The notes: generated from the letters alone by a model not told the origin. A DNA stretch of 64,000 nucleotides from UBA1858 sp963976865 (GCA_963976865.1 CAXBLY010000001.1:372001-436000); one strand, 5' to 3'; positions 1 through 9,700 are shown, counted from the stretch's first letter. Numbers and translations are program-made.

Positions 1-1
1 A

Positions 2-1264
2 ACTGTAGCAGTGCATTCCACTGTTGATCGTGAATTAAAACACGTCAAACTTGCTGATGAATCTGTGTGTATTGGCCCCGCGCCTTCAACTGAAAGTTAT
101 CTGAATATTCCAGCCATTATCAGTGCCGCAGAATTAACTGATGCTTCAGCAATTCACCCAGGCTACGGCTTCCTGTCCGAGAACGATGACTTTGCTGAGC
201 GCGTTGAATCTAGTGGCTTTGTTTTTATCGGCCCGACCGCCGACACCATCCGTCGCATGGGCGATAAAATTTCAGCCAAGAATGCCATGCAGGAAGCCGG
301 GGTGCCTTGTGTGCCCGGTTCCGCAGAACCACTTTCTGATGATTTTACCAGCAACTCCAAATTGGCTAATGATATTGGCTACCCAATCATTGTCAAAGCC
401 GCCGGTGGCGGTGGCGGCCGTGGTATGAGAGTAGTCCGCGGGGACCATGAGTTGGCAGACGCTGTTTCATTAACAAGATCTGAAGCAACCGCTGCATTCA
501 ACAATGGCACGTTGTATATGGAAAAGTTTTTAGAAACACCTCGCCATATTGAAATACAGGTGCTTTCTGATACTCACGGCAATGCTATCTATTTGGCAGA
601 ACGCGATTGCTCAATGCAGCGCCGCCATCAAAAAGTCATAGAAGAAGCGCCCGCACCAGGTCTGACAGATGAGGAGCGCCGCTTCATTGGCACGCGATGC
701 GCAGACGCATGCAAGCTGATTGGTTATCGCGGCGCTGGTACGTTTGAATTTTTATATGAAAACGGTGAATTCTATTTCATTGAAATGAATACACGCGTAC
801 AGGTAGAGCATCCGGTCACCGAATACATTACAGGTATTGATATTGTTAAACAGCAGCTTCTAATCGCGTCTGGTGAAAAGCTATCCATAAGTCAGGATGA
901 CGTAAAAATTACCGGCCATGCAATCGAGTGTCGCTTAAACGCAGAAGACCCAGACACATTTATGCCAAGCCCCGGCAAAATTACTCGTTACCACAGCGCT
1001 GGCGGTTTTGGAGTACGTGTTGATTCTCACATTTATTCCGGCTATTCGGTGCCACCCAATTACGATTCCATGATTGGCAAGTTAATCACTCACGGGGAAG
1101 ATCGTGCCACCGCCATTAAACGCATGCATGGTGCATTACAGGAAATGATTATTGATGGAATCAAGACCAATATCCCATTACAACTTCGGCTTATGGCAGA
1201 TGCTGAATTTTGTAAAGGGCAAGTTGATATTCATTACCTGGAACGATTACTCGAAAACAAGTAG
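2..1264 (+). CDS. accC: Biotin carboxylase AccC, 5' end cut off by window edge
   Basis: Biotin carboxylase subunit of acetyl-CoA carboxylase. It uses ATP and bicarbonate to carboxylate biotin on AccB, the first step of fatty acid synthesis. The reading frame is open to the left edge, and its first codons (Thr-Val-Ala-Val-His-Ser) align with about residue 28 of the 449-residue E. coli enzyme, so roughly 27 residues are missing. The ATP-grasp glycine-rich loop KAAGGGGGRGM is about 130 residues in. The family-typical stretches ERDCSMQRRHQK and EMNTRVQVEHPVTE follow, and the C-terminus is complete. A GTG at position 11 could be mistaken for a start but is internal. prmA follows after 15 nt. accB is expected just upstream, outside the window. 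Confidence 0.97.
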   Translation, partial: TVAVHSTVDRELKHVKLADESVCIGPAPSTESYLNIPAIISAAELTDASAIHPGYGFLSENDDFAERVESSGFVFIGPTADTIRRMGDKISAKNAMQEAGVPCVPGSAEPLSDDFTSNSKLANDIGYPIIVKAAGGGGGRGMRVVRGDHELADAVSLTRSEATAAFNNGTLYMEKFLETPRHIEIQVLSDTHGNAIYLAERDCSMQRRHQKVIEEAPAPGLTDEERRFIGTRCADACKLIGYRGAGTFEFLYENGEFYFIEMNTRVQVEHPVTEYITGIDIVKQQLLIASGEKLSISQDDVKITGHAIECRLNAEDPDTFMPSPGKITRYHSAGGFGVRVDSHIYSGYSVPPNYDSMIGKLITHGEDRATAIKRMHGALQEMIIDGIKTNIPLQLRLMADAEFCKGQVDIHYLERLLENK

Positions 1265-1279
1265 CCGCGTTACTGCCGC

Positions 1280-2146
1280 ATGTTTCAGTTACGTGTACAA
1301 ACCAGTGCTCATGCAGCAGAGCACATTGAAGAGTTACTGTTTACCTGTGGCGCCGTAAGTGTTTCTTACGAAGATGCTGCAGATGAGCCGATACTTGAAC
1401 CGCATATTGGCGATCATCCTCTTTGGTCCAGTCTTGTCCTGCAAGGTCACTTTACTACTGAAGAATCTATTCAGCTGGCGACCAAAGCACTCGAAAACGA
1501 CCCATCAGTCCACCAGCAAATAATACTGACACAAATTGAAGATCAGGACTGGCAAGCCAGCTTTCAGCAGCAATTCAGCGCCATGCAATTCGGGCCACTA
1601 TGGATTTACCCCTCCTGGGAAGCCAACCCTGCTCCGAATGGCATTAGCCTGCAACTGGATCCCGGACTTGCATTTGGCACCGGGCATCACGCAACAACCC
1701 GCCTGTGTTTAAGCTGGCTGAGTAATGCGGAATTAAAAAACACAAGCGTGATTGATTTTGGTTGTGGCAGTGGAATTCTTGCCCTGGCTGCATCATGTTT
1801 GGGTGCTGATCACGTTTATGCTGTCGATATAGACCCGCAGGCAATTACTGCAACACATGACAATCTCAATCGCAATCAACTGAATGCGGACAATTTCACT
1901 ATAGGCAGCATCGATACCCTGGCCAAGGTCAAAACTGACATTATTGTTGCCAATATTCTCGCTGCTCCACTCATCGAGCTTCGTGATATTTTTCTGGAAC
2001 ACTTGAAAAATCACGGCACGCTGGTCGTCTCTGGAATACTACAGTCCCAGACAGAATCGATCTGTCAACACTACAGTCATCAGTTCCACTGTAACCAGAT
2101 CTATCAACAGGAAGAGTGGGCATGTATTTCGTTTACGCGAATCTGA
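1280..2146 (+). CDS. prmA: Ribosomal protein L11 methyltransferase PrmA
   Basis: SAM-dependent methyltransferase that modifies ribosomal protein L11. At 288 residues it matches the usual length (E. coli 293). The PrmA signature LDPGLAFGTGHHATTRLC lies near residue 130 and is followed by the SAM-binding motif VIDFGCGSGILALAA and the catalytic-region motif NILAAPL. It starts 15 nt after accC and is probably cotranscribed with it; accBC-prmA is a common gammaproteobacterial arrangement. The N-terminal third is the L11-recognition domain. Confidence 0.96.
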   Translation: MFQLRVQTSAHAAEHIEELLFTCGAVSVSYEDAADEPILEPHIGDHPLWSSLVLQGHFTTEESIQLATKALENDPSVHQQIILTQIEDQDWQASFQQQFSAMQFGPLWIYPSWEANPAPNGISLQLDPGLAFGTGHHATTRLCLSWLSNAELKNTSVIDFGCGSGILALAASCLGADHVYAVDIDPQAITATHDNLNRNQLNADNFTIGSIDTLAKVKTDIIVANILAAPLIELRDIFLEHLKNHGTLVVSGILQSQTESICQHYSHQFHCNQIYQQEEWACISFTRI

Positions 2147-2168
2147 TCATGAACTGCTAAACTGGCGT

Positions 2169-3047
2169 ATGTTCACTCGTTGCCCAAGCTGTCGCGCAGC
2201 ATTCAGTATTACCAACCAACAGCTGGAAATCGCAGCTGGCATGGTTCGTTGCGGCATGTGTGAGCATGTATTTGACGCACGACTGTACCTGTTCGAACAA
2301 GCCTCTGAAGACATGTACGACACCGTGGATGTTGAGCTGGGTAATGAAGATGCGTCTGCTATTGATCTGGAATTTCTAGACAGAGAGCTTCACGGCACAC
2401 ACCCCCATATTCCGGAGCCTCCCAAGACTCCTCTGCCACCCGTGTTTAATACTGAGAATACCGATGAAGTCGAGCAAGACGCCGTTGATGCTAGTGCCCG
2501 GATTCAGCACGAAGCTGTTAAGGAAACGCCGGTTCCAAAAGCTATCGCGGATGATATTTCAAGCCTGGATAACGAATCCACACACATACAGCCAGTAAAA
2601 TGGCTGGCCTGGCTGGCTTCGATTGTGCTTGTTGCAGCACTTTCCTTACAGCTTATTGCCGCTCTGAAACTGGACCTGATCCCTCAACAGTATCATTCCA
2701 TGATTTGCGAATGGATAAGCTGCACTATCAAAACACCGCGGGCATTAAACAGAATAGAAGTACTAAATCGAAGTATTTATACTCACCCCACTCAAAAACA
2801 GGCACTGATGGTGACGGTCACGATTATTAACCGGGCTGAATTTGCTCAACCTTATCCACTGATACAGTTGAGATTTTTAAATATTGCTGGCGATATTATT
2901 GCCGCAAGACAGTTTGGCGCCAATCACTATCTGAAGGATAAATGGACACCTAATCAGCTAATGGAGCCAGGTATGCCGCTATCCATTAAACTGGAAGTAC
3001 ACGACGTAGGTGAAGAGGTTGTCAGTTATGATTTCGATTTTTTATAG
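2169..3047 (+). CDS. Zinc-ribbon and DUF3426 membrane protein
   Basis: A 292-residue protein of unknown biochemical role. The N-terminus carries an MJ0042-type zinc ribbon with two CxxC pairs (CPSC and CGMC, residues 5 to 31). An acidic, proline-containing linker follows, then one predicted membrane helix near residues 144 to 165 (WLAWLASIVLVAALSLQLI). The C-terminal domain of about 120 residues is predicted to face the periplasm and resembles DUF3426. Genes of this type sit between prmA and dusB in many gammaproteobacteria, as here, with gaps of 22 and 27 nt. The family is recognised but no function is established; I infer a single-pass membrane protein with a cytoplasmic zinc ribbon. Confidence 0.85.
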   Translation: MFTRCPSCRAAFSITNQQLEIAAGMVRCGMCEHVFDARLYLFEQASEDMYDTVDVELGNEDASAIDLEFLDRELHGTHPHIPEPPKTPLPPVFNTENTDEVEQDAVDASARIQHEAVKETPVPKAIADDISSLDNESTHIQPVKWLAWLASIVLVAALSLQLIAALKLDLIPQQYHSMICEWISCTIKTPRALNRIEVLNRSIYTHPTQKQALMVTVTIINRAEFAQPYPLIQLRFLNIAGDIIAARQFGANHYLKDKWTPNQLMEPGMPLSIKLEVHDVGEEVVSYDFDFL

Positions 3048-3074
3048 ATTTTCTACACTTAATCAAAAACAACT

Positions 3075-4061
3075 ATGCAAATTGGCAGACACACCCTGAC
3101 AAACAATCTGTTTCTGGCCCCGATGGCTGGTGTCACCGACCTTGTATATCGCAAGTTATGTCGCCAGCTGGGCGCGGGATATTCTGTCACGGAGATGATA
3201 AGCGCTGACAGCAAGCTGTGGCATAGCAATAAATCAAGATTAAGACGTCAGCATCTGGGAGAACCGACCCCGCGAGTAGTTCAAATTGTTGGCTCAGATC
3301 CCCTGCAGCTCGCACAGGCAGCCGTATTTAACGTCGAACATGGTGCAGACATTATTGACATCAACATGGGCTGTCCCGCCAAAAAAGTGTGCAAGGTGCT
3401 GGCAGGGTCCGCACTGCTGGCTGATGAGGATCTGGTTAAGAGAATTCTGAATGCCGTGGTTAATGCGGTTGATGTCCCGGTAACATTGAAAATTCGCACT
3501 GGAACAGATATCGAGAATCGGAACGGCGTGGCAATCGCGCGGATTGCTGAGGACAGCGGCATACAGATGCTGACGGTACATGGACGAACTCGTGCCTGCC
3601 GGTTCAATGGTCAAGCAGAATACAAAACAATTTGCAACATAAAAAAATCAATTAATATCCCTGTGGTTGCAAATGGAGACATAAATTCACCAGAAAAAGC
3701 AAAAAAGGTCTTGGCAATTACTAACGCAGATGCGATTATGATCGGACGCGCGGCACAGGGCCAGCCGTGGCTTTTTCGCCAAATAGGCCACTATCTGAAA
3801 TACAATGAAAAATTAGAAGATCCGCCCCAAGCGGAGATGCGTACTATTGTATTGACTCATTTAGAAGAATTGTATTCCCTGTATGGAAAACAACAAGGAG
3901 TGCGAATTGCGCGTAAACATATTGGCTGGTATTTAAATAATATGCATAGCTCACAACAATTCAAACAGAAAGTGTTCTCTGTAGCTGATGCAGATGTTCA
4001 GTTCAATATGGTACGCAGTTATTTGCAAGACGCAGAATTAAAAATGGAGAACGTTGCATGA
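3075..4061 (+). CDS. dusB: tRNA-dihydrouridine synthase B
   Basis: FMN-dependent, NADPH-using enzyme that reduces uridine to dihydrouridine in the tRNA D-loop. At 328 residues it is close to E. coli DusB (321). The flavin-binding N-terminus APMAGVTD is present. The catalytic cysteine is Cys100 in NMGCPAKKV, the same position as in E. coli DusB. The phosphate-binding ANGDI and IGRAAQGQPW segments follow. It overlaps fis by 4 nt (ATGA), the classical dusB-fis operon, so Fis is expected to be translated from the dusB message. Confidence 0.97.
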   Translation: MQIGRHTLTNNLFLAPMAGVTDLVYRKLCRQLGAGYSVTEMISADSKLWHSNKSRLRRQHLGEPTPRVVQIVGSDPLQLAQAAVFNVEHGADIIDINMGCPAKKVCKVLAGSALLADEDLVKRILNAVVNAVDVPVTLKIRTGTDIENRNGVAIARIAEDSGIQMLTVHGRTRACRFNGQAEYKTICNIKKSINIPVVANGDINSPEKAKKVLAITNADAIMIGRAAQGQPWLFRQIGHYLKYNEKLEDPPQAEMRTIVLTHLEELYSLYGKQQGVRIARKHIGWYLNNMHSSQQFKQKVFSVADADVQFNMVRSYLQDAELKMENVA

Positions 4062-4339
4062 ATAACCCAGTTACAAATCTTAATGTATCAGAGTTACACC
4101 CGGTCACACCGACACAAACGCTCAGGGAGTCTGTTGCAGATTCTTTGCGTAGTTATTTCAGTAAGTTAGATGGACATGCGCCAGATGACTTATACCGCAT
4201 GGTAATCGAAGAAGTGGAAAAACCTTTATTAGAGTCTGTTATGAACTACTGTGGTGGCAACCAAACCAAAGCAGCTAAATGTCTTGGCTTAAACCGCGGA
4301 ACCCTTCGCAAGAAACTAAAGCACTACGACGTACGTTAG
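4058..4339 (+). CDS. fis: Nucleoid-associated DNA-bending protein Fis
   Basis: Small homodimeric factor that bends DNA and acts on rRNA promoters, recombination and nucleoid structure. It has 93 residues, against 98 in E. coli. The C-terminal helix-turn-helix GNQTKAAKCLGLNRGTLRKK is very close to the family consensus. The middle holds the dimerisation helices (YRMVIEEVEKPLLESVM), and the N-terminal part is variable. The start codon overlaps the dusB stop, and purH follows after only 4 nt, so dusB, fis and purH look like one transcription unit. Confidence 0.97.
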   Translation: MNNPVTNLNVSELHPVTPTQTLRESVADSLRSYFSKLDGHAPDDLYRMVIEEVEKPLLESVMNYCGGNQTKAAKCLGLNRGTLRKKLKHYDVR

Positions 4340-4343
4340 TCGT

Positions 4344-5909
4344 ATGCCGTCAGACACTCGCCGGCGAGTGCAACGTGCACTCATTAGTGTTTCAGACAAG
4401 TCCGGCCTAGAACAGTTTGCCTCCGAGTTACATCAGGCAGGCATACATATTCTCTCAACTGGTGGTACCGCTGCACAATTAAGTGCAGCAGGTATCCCTG
4501 TGACTGACGTCAGCGAACACACGCGCTTTCCTGAAATCATGGGAGGGCGAGTTAAGACGCTGCATCCAAAAATTCACGGCGGGATCCTTGGTCGCACAGA
4601 TATCGACGATGATGTCATGCAGGAGCATGAAATAGATGCTATTGACCTGGTCGTGGTAAATCTTTACCCCTTCGCACAAACCATTGCCAAACCAGACTGC
4701 ACGTTAGATCTCGCAATAGAAAACATTGATATAGGCGGTCCAGCCATGCTGCGTGCCGCCGCCAAAAATCATCAGCGCGTAGGTGTCGTCGTCGATCCCT
4801 CTGATTATTCACAGGTACTGGACGACCTCAAAGCCAATGGCGGCTGTCTATCGCACGACACGCGTTTTAATCTTGCGCGCAAGGCTTTTAGTCATACAGC
4901 AGAATACGATGGCATGATCGCCAATTACCTTGGCCAGCAGAATGAAGCTGCTTTCCCTGACACATTGCATTTGACCTTCAACAAGAAACAGGCGATGCGT
5001 TATGGTGAAAATCCACATCAAAATGCCAGCTTTTATGCTCAACGCAATCCTGGTGAAGGTTCTGTCGCAGCCGCGAAATTCATACAGGGCAAAGAATTAT
5101 CGTTTAATAACATTGCAGACACTGATGCCGCTTTACAGTGTGTAAAGCAGTTCACCGCACCTGCCTGCGTCATCGTTAAACACGCAAATCCATGTGGTGT
5201 CGCTATGGCAGACTCTATTACAGATGCATACCAGAAAGCCTACACTACTGATCCAACATCTGCTTTCGGGGGCATTATTGCTTTCAATCGCCCTCTTGAT
5301 GCTGATACTGCAAAACAAATCCTGGACCAGCAATTTGTCGAAGTGATTATTGCGCCTGGTATTGACTCAAACGTGACTGAAATTCTGAATACCAAGCCAA
5401 ATACACGTGTGCTTGATTGTGCCACGACAACTTCGGTCAATAACGAGTTTGATTTACGTAAAGTAAGTGGCGGCATTTTAGTTCAGGATCAGGACAGCAT
5501 AATTACCGAAGCCGCTGACCTTAAAATTGTCACTAAGCGACAACCCGGTGAACAGGAAATTCGTGATTTATTATTTGCCTGGAAAGTTGCCAAGTTTGTA
5601 AAATCCAACGCCATTGTTTATGCACGAGATGAACGCTCCATTGGTATTGGTGCCGGCCAGATGAGTCGTGTGTATTCCGCTAAAATAGCAGGAATTAAAG
5701 CCAGCGATGAAAATCTGGTTGTAAAAGGCTCTGTGATGGCATCGGATGCATTCTTTCCATTCAGAGACGGACTCGATGCTGCCAGTGAGGCAGGCATTAC
5801 TGCAGTCATTCAGCCCGGTGGATCACGCAATGATGCAGAAATTATTGCCGCGGCCGATGAACACGGCATGGCCATGGTGTTTACAGGCATTCGTCATTTC
5901 CGTCATTAA
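4344..5909 (+). CDS. purH: Bifunctional AICAR formyltransferase / IMP cyclohydrolase PurH
   Basis: Carries out the last two steps of purine synthesis: formylation of AICAR and ring closure to IMP. It has 521 residues (E. coli 529). The N-terminal MGS-like cyclohydrolase domain includes the region STGGTAAQL and GGRVKTLHPKIHGG. The C-terminal transformylase domain includes the catalytic Lys-His pair in IVKHANPCGV and SFNNIADTDAA. It follows fis by 4 nt. The usual partner purD lies 0.95 kb downstream, separated by an AEC carrier gene. Confidence 0.97.
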   Translation: MPSDTRRRVQRALISVSDKSGLEQFASELHQAGIHILSTGGTAAQLSAAGIPVTDVSEHTRFPEIMGGRVKTLHPKIHGGILGRTDIDDDVMQEHEIDAIDLVVVNLYPFAQTIAKPDCTLDLAIENIDIGGPAMLRAAAKNHQRVGVVVDPSDYSQVLDDLKANGGCLSHDTRFNLARKAFSHTAEYDGMIANYLGQQNEAAFPDTLHLTFNKKQAMRYGENPHQNASFYAQRNPGEGSVAAAKFIQGKELSFNNIADTDAALQCVKQFTAPACVIVKHANPCGVAMADSITDAYQKAYTTDPTSAFGGIIAFNRPLDADTAKQILDQQFVEVIIAPGIDSNVTEILNTKPNTRVLDCATTTSVNNEFDLRKVSGGILVQDQDSIITEAADLKIVTKRQPGEQEIRDLLFAWKVAKFVKSNAIVYARDERSIGIGAGQMSRVYSAKIAGIKASDENLVVKGSVMASDAFFPFRDGLDAASEAGITAVIQPGGSRNDAEIIAAADEHGMAMVFTGIRHFRH

Positions 5910-5957
5910 CAGACTCCATTACAAGCACAGTCAGCCTGAATACTATTTAGCATAAGA

Positions 5958-6848
5958 ATGTCCATAGCCATTCAGATTGGGCAGATCATGTTTCCCCTCA
6001 TTGCTATCGTAAGCGTTGGCATATTTATAGGAATTCGCAGGCACCCTGAACTTGATTCCATTAACGATATAAACCTGCATGTATTTATTCCGGCGCTAGT
6101 ATTTTCTTCTTTACTACAGCAACAATTTGAGTTTAAAGAATTCGCCCTGCTGGGTTTGAGCGGACTGGCTTTAGTACTGATTACAGCGGTTATCGTTATC
6201 CCGCTTGCACGTGTATTCAATATTGAATACCGCACTCTGGCACCACCAATGATGTTTCATAATGCAGGAAATATCGGCCTGCCACTGATGAGCCTTGCAT
6301 TGGGCCCCAAAGGCCTAGCGGCCGGATTAATTCTTTTTTTAGTGGGGAACATTACTCATTTTGGTATTGGCTCATACATGCTTGACCAGAATGCAAAATG
6401 GATTCGCAGTCTCACATCTCCGGCGATCCTAGCTGCTATCCTTGCACTGCTTTTACAATCACAAAATGTTCAGGTGGCAAGTTTCATTTCTCTGCCAATT
6501 GATATGCTGGGCAGTATTGCCGTTCCTTTGATGTTGTTCTCTCTTGGCGTGCAGCTAGCAAAAGCAAACCTGTATTTTTGGAAGCTGGGCTTACTGGTTG
6601 GCTTCCTGACACCAGCAATTGGTGTTGTTCTGGCGTTAATAATTGCAAGCGTCACACCACTGGAGAAAACCCAGATTGGTGCACTAATTTTATTTGGCGC
6701 ATTACCTCCCGCAGTGATGAATTTCTTATTTGCAAAACGCTATCAGCAAGAACCGACAAAGGTTTCTGCTATAGTATTGGTTGGCAATTTGCTGGCAATT
6801 ATTACGTTACCTTTAGCGTTATTTTTTGTATTACCGCGATTCAGTTAA
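5958..6848 (+). CDS. AEC-family (auxin efflux carrier-like) transporter
   Basis: A 296-residue integral membrane protein with about ten hydrophobic helices and almost no soluble part. Sequence features fit the AEC family, which includes malate permease-like and auxin-efflux-like carriers: an NxxN-type segment NDINLHVFIPALVFSSLL in the first half, the crossover motif MMFHNAGNIGLPLMSLALG, and a second-half equivalent ILFGALPPAVMNFLFAKRY. The substrate cannot be read from sequence; bacterial relatives have been linked to dicarboxylates. It lies between purH (48 nt upstream) and purD (13 nt downstream) on the same strand and is probably cotranscribed, although no purine link is known. Confidence 0.85.
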   Translation: MSIAIQIGQIMFPLIAIVSVGIFIGIRRHPELDSINDINLHVFIPALVFSSLLQQQFEFKEFALLGLSGLALVLITAVIVIPLARVFNIEYRTLAPPMMFHNAGNIGLPLMSLALGPKGLAAGLILFLVGNITHFGIGSYMLDQNAKWIRSLTSPAILAAILALLLQSQNVQVASFISLPIDMLGSIAVPLMLFSLGVQLAKANLYFWKLGLLVGFLTPAIGVVLALIIASVTPLEKTQIGALILFGALPPAVMNFLFAKRYQQEPTKVSAIVLVGNLLAIITLPLALFFVLPRFS

Positions 6849-6861
6849 GCAAGAGAATTTT

Positions 6862-8145
6862 ATGGAAAATATTTTAGTTATAGGCAGTGGCGGCAGAGAA
6901 CATGCACTGGCCTGGAAACTCATACAGTCACCACATACACGTAAAGTCTATGTTGCACCGGGAAATGCAGGTACTGCATTAGATGACGGGATTGAGAATA
7001 TTGATATTTCCAGTGACAATATCGATGAATTAATTTCTTTTGCCAAAAACAGGAAAATAGACCTGACTATTGTCGGTCCAGAAGCACCTCTGGTGGCCGG
7101 CATCGTAGATCAGTTTTCCTCACAGGGTTTAACTATCTTTGGACCCAGACAATTCAATGCGCAGCTGGAAGGCTCAAAAAGTTTTGCCAAAGAATTTATG
7201 CGCAGTTGCAACATACCAACAGCCGATTACCATGAATTTACTGACACAACACTGGCAGTAGATTATCTGAAAGAACAGTCCTACCCGATTGTGATCAAGG
7301 CCGATGGTCTGGCGGCGGGTAAAGGTGTTGTCATCGCCCAGGATTATCAACAGGCCGTTGACGCAGTAACATCCATGTTAACCGGCGATGCCCACGGTGA
7401 AGCAGGCAAGAAAATTGTTATAGAGGAATTTATTCAAGGCGAAGAAGTCAGTTTTATTTGCCTGGTTGATCATGGCACCGTTATCCCTCTGGCAAGTTCC
7501 CAGGATCACAAAGCTCGCGACAATGGCGACCAGGGACCGAACACCGGTGGTATGGGGGCTTATTCACCTGCACCCCTCGTCACTGATGCGCTACACGAAG
7601 CTATTATTTCACAGGTTATTCAACCTACTGTTCAGGGATTTATGGATGCAGGCCATCCTTACCAGGGTTTCCTGTATGCCGGCTTGATGATTACCGCTGA
7701 AGGTGAACCGAAGGTACTGGAATTCAATTGCCGATTTGGTGACCCTGAAACACAACCTATCCTGATGCGCTTACAAAGCGATTTATCTCAACTATGCTGG
7801 GATGCCGCGCGACATCAGCTGGAACAAAGAGCACTGAGATGGAACCCGCAAACAGCACTTGGCGTTGTTATGGCAGCCGGCGGCTATCCATTTGATTATG
7901 CCAAAGGTGACACAATTAGCGGCCTTGATAGAATCAACACCAGTCATACAAAAGTATTCCACGCTGGCACAACCATGATAAATGGCGATGTGACTACTTC
8001 TGGCGGACGAGTCTTATGTGTAACCGCGCTAGGCGATAACATCCAAACCGCTCAGAAAAATGCATATCTTGGTGTAAACGAAATAAACTGGAAAAATGTG
8101 TACTATCGAAACGATATAGGCTTCAAGGCAATCAAGCGCGAGTAA
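6862..8145 (+). CDS. purD: Phosphoribosylamine-glycine ligase PurD
   Basis: GAR synthetase, the second step of de novo purine synthesis (phosphoribosylamine + glycine + ATP to GAR). The ATG at 6862 gives 427 residues (E. coli 429) beginning MENILVIGSGGREHALAW, the standard N-terminus. The frame is open further upstream to 6826, but that would add 12 unlikely residues inside the preceding gene. ATP-grasp elements include KADGLAAGKGVV, the PNTGGMGAYSP segment and EFNCRFGDPETQ. It ends 26 nt before the convergent rho stop, and there is no obvious terminator in that gap. Confidence 0.97.
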   Translation: MENILVIGSGGREHALAWKLIQSPHTRKVYVAPGNAGTALDDGIENIDISSDNIDELISFAKNRKIDLTIVGPEAPLVAGIVDQFSSQGLTIFGPRQFNAQLEGSKSFAKEFMRSCNIPTADYHEFTDTTLAVDYLKEQSYPIVIKADGLAAGKGVVIAQDYQQAVDAVTSMLTGDAHGEAGKKIVIEEFIQGEEVSFICLVDHGTVIPLASSQDHKARDNGDQGPNTGGMGAYSPAPLVTDALHEAIISQVIQPTVQGFMDAGHPYQGFLYAGLMITAEGEPKVLEFNCRFGDPETQPILMRLQSDLSQLCWDAARHQLEQRALRWNPQTALGVVMAAGGYPFDYAKGDTISGLDRINTSHTKVFHAGTTMINGDVTTSGGRVLCVTALGDNIQTAQKNAYLGVNEINWKNVYYRNDIGFKAIKRE

Positions 8146-8171
8146 TCAGGGTAAATAATTTATACAAATCC

Positions 8172-9428
8172 CTATCGCTTCATTGCGTCAAAAAACTCAA
8201 CATTGTTTTTGCTTGACTGCATACGACCCAGCATAAACTCCATAGCTTCTATCTCATCCATGGAATGCAGGAACTTGCGCAGAATCCACATTTTTTGAAG
8301 TACTTCAGGCTCGATCAGTAACTCTTCACGACGTGTACCCGACCGGTTGATATTCATGGAAGGATAAATCCGTTTTTCAGCCACACGGCGATCCAGATGA
8401 ATCTCCATATTGCCTGTCCCTTTAAATTCCTCATAGATGACTTCATCCATTTTTGAGCCAGTATCAATCAGTGCAGTCGCCAATATAGTCAAACTGCCCC
8501 CTTCTTCAATATTTCTGGCAGCACCGAAGAATCTTTTTGGCCGAGTCAGCGCATTGGCTTCGACACCACCTGACAGGACTTTCCCGGAAGATGGCGCAAC
8601 CGTATTGTATGCACGGGCAAGTCGAGTAATTGAATCCAGTAATATGACTACATCACGTTTATGCTCTACTAGTCGTTTGGCTTTTTCGATCACCATCTCG
8701 GCGACTTGAACATGTCGACTTGCAGGTTCATCAAAAGTACTGGACACCACCTCGCCCTGAACCATACGTTGCATCTCGGTGACTTCCTCCGGACGCTCGT
8801 CGATCAGTAGTACAATCAGGTAACACTCAGGGTGATTGGCAGTAATACTTTGCGCAATATTCTGCAACATAATGGTTTTACCTGCCTTGGGTGGTGATAC
8901 CACCAGCCCACGCTGGCCCTTACCAATCGGCGCACACACATCAATAATACGCGCGGTAATATCTTCAGTACTTCCGTTACCTCTTTCAAGATTAAGAAGT
9001 TCATCGGGATGTAAGGGCGTCAGGTTTTCAAACAGTACTTTGGATTTGGCATTTTCTGGCGTATCGAAGTTGATCTTGTCAACTTTGAGCATTGCAAAAT
9101 ACCGCTCGCTGTCTTTAGGTGGTCGAATTTTTCCAGCAACAGTATCGCCGGTGCGCAAACCAAAACGCCTGATTTGGCTGGGTGAAACATAAATGTCATC
9201 AGGTCCTGCCAGGTATGAACAATCAGCCGAGCGCAAAAAACCGAATCCGTCCTGTAAAATCTCAAGCACTCCATCGCCGAATATATCTTCACCACTTTTT
9301 GCATGTGCTTTTAAGATTGTAAAAATAATGTCTTGTTTACGCATGCGGGCCATATTGTCGATGCCCATAGATCCGGCTAACTCGACGAGCTCTGCGGCGG
9401 ATTTAACTTTCAGTTCGGTGAGATTCAT
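8172..9428 (-). CDS. rho: Transcription termination factor Rho
   Basis: Hexameric RNA-dependent ATPase/helicase that ends transcription at untranslated, C-rich RNA. It has 418 residues (E. coli 419). Elements in order: N-terminal Rho_N helical region (MNLTELKVKSAAELVELA), the cold-shock-like RNA-binding domain (GFGFLRSADCSYLAGPDD), Walker A in VSPPKAGKTIML, the catalytic-region LLIDERPEEVTEM, Walker B DVVILLDSITRLARAY, the Q-loop LSGGVEANAL, and the R-loop GTGNMEIHLDR. The start has no clear Shine-Dalgarno. A 272-nt leader separates it from trxA upstream on the same strand, the usual gammaproteobacterial order. Confidence 0.98.
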   Translation of the reverse strand: MNLTELKVKSAAELVELAGSMGIDNMARMRKQDIIFTILKAHAKSGEDIFGDGVLEILQDGFGFLRSADCSYLAGPDDIYVSPSQIRRFGLRTGDTVAGKIRPPKDSERYFAMLKVDKINFDTPENAKSKVLFENLTPLHPDELLNLERGNGSTEDITARIIDVCAPIGKGQRGLVVSPPKAGKTIMLQNIAQSITANHPECYLIVLLIDERPEEVTEMQRMVQGEVVSSTFDEPASRHVQVAEMVIEKAKRLVEHKRDVVILLDSITRLARAYNTVAPSSGKVLSGGVEANALTRPKRFFGAARNIEEGGSLTILATALIDTGSKMDEVIYEEFKGTGNMEIHLDRRVAEKRIYPSMNINRSGTRREELLIEPEVLQKMWILRKFLHSMDEIEAMEFMLGRMQSSKNNVEFFDAMKR

Positions 9429-9700
9429 AAATTAGATTTTTAGTGTGAGTAATTTTTAAGGAGTACTTAATAAAGGTTTTTTTGATAGCACCTAGGAAGG
9501 AAAACCTGTGCTCTAGATGTTTAGAAACTTGTTTGCTTGCCGAATTTGGTCGGTTCTTTAGTGATAGAAATGCTGTTTTTTGTTATGCAATAAAATTGGA
9601 ATCAAGATTTGGCAAGGCGCTACCTGGTAGCGTATTGACTACCAAGTTAGCACTAATTTTTAAGGGCGTCCAGTATAAATCATGCCCTCCAGTCCGGGTT
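9429..9700 (-). other. trxA-rho intergenic region, probable rho leader
   Basis: The 272 bases between trxA and rho hold no convincing gene. I see an imperfect hairpin at 9487-9512 (arms AGCAC/GTGCT with an inner AGG/CCT pair) and a tight palindrome at 9618-9632 (CGCTACC-T-GGTAGCG). rho genes are typically autoregulated through premature termination in a long leader, so these structures may matter. That is inference; I could not place a promoter with confidence. Confidence 0.4.
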
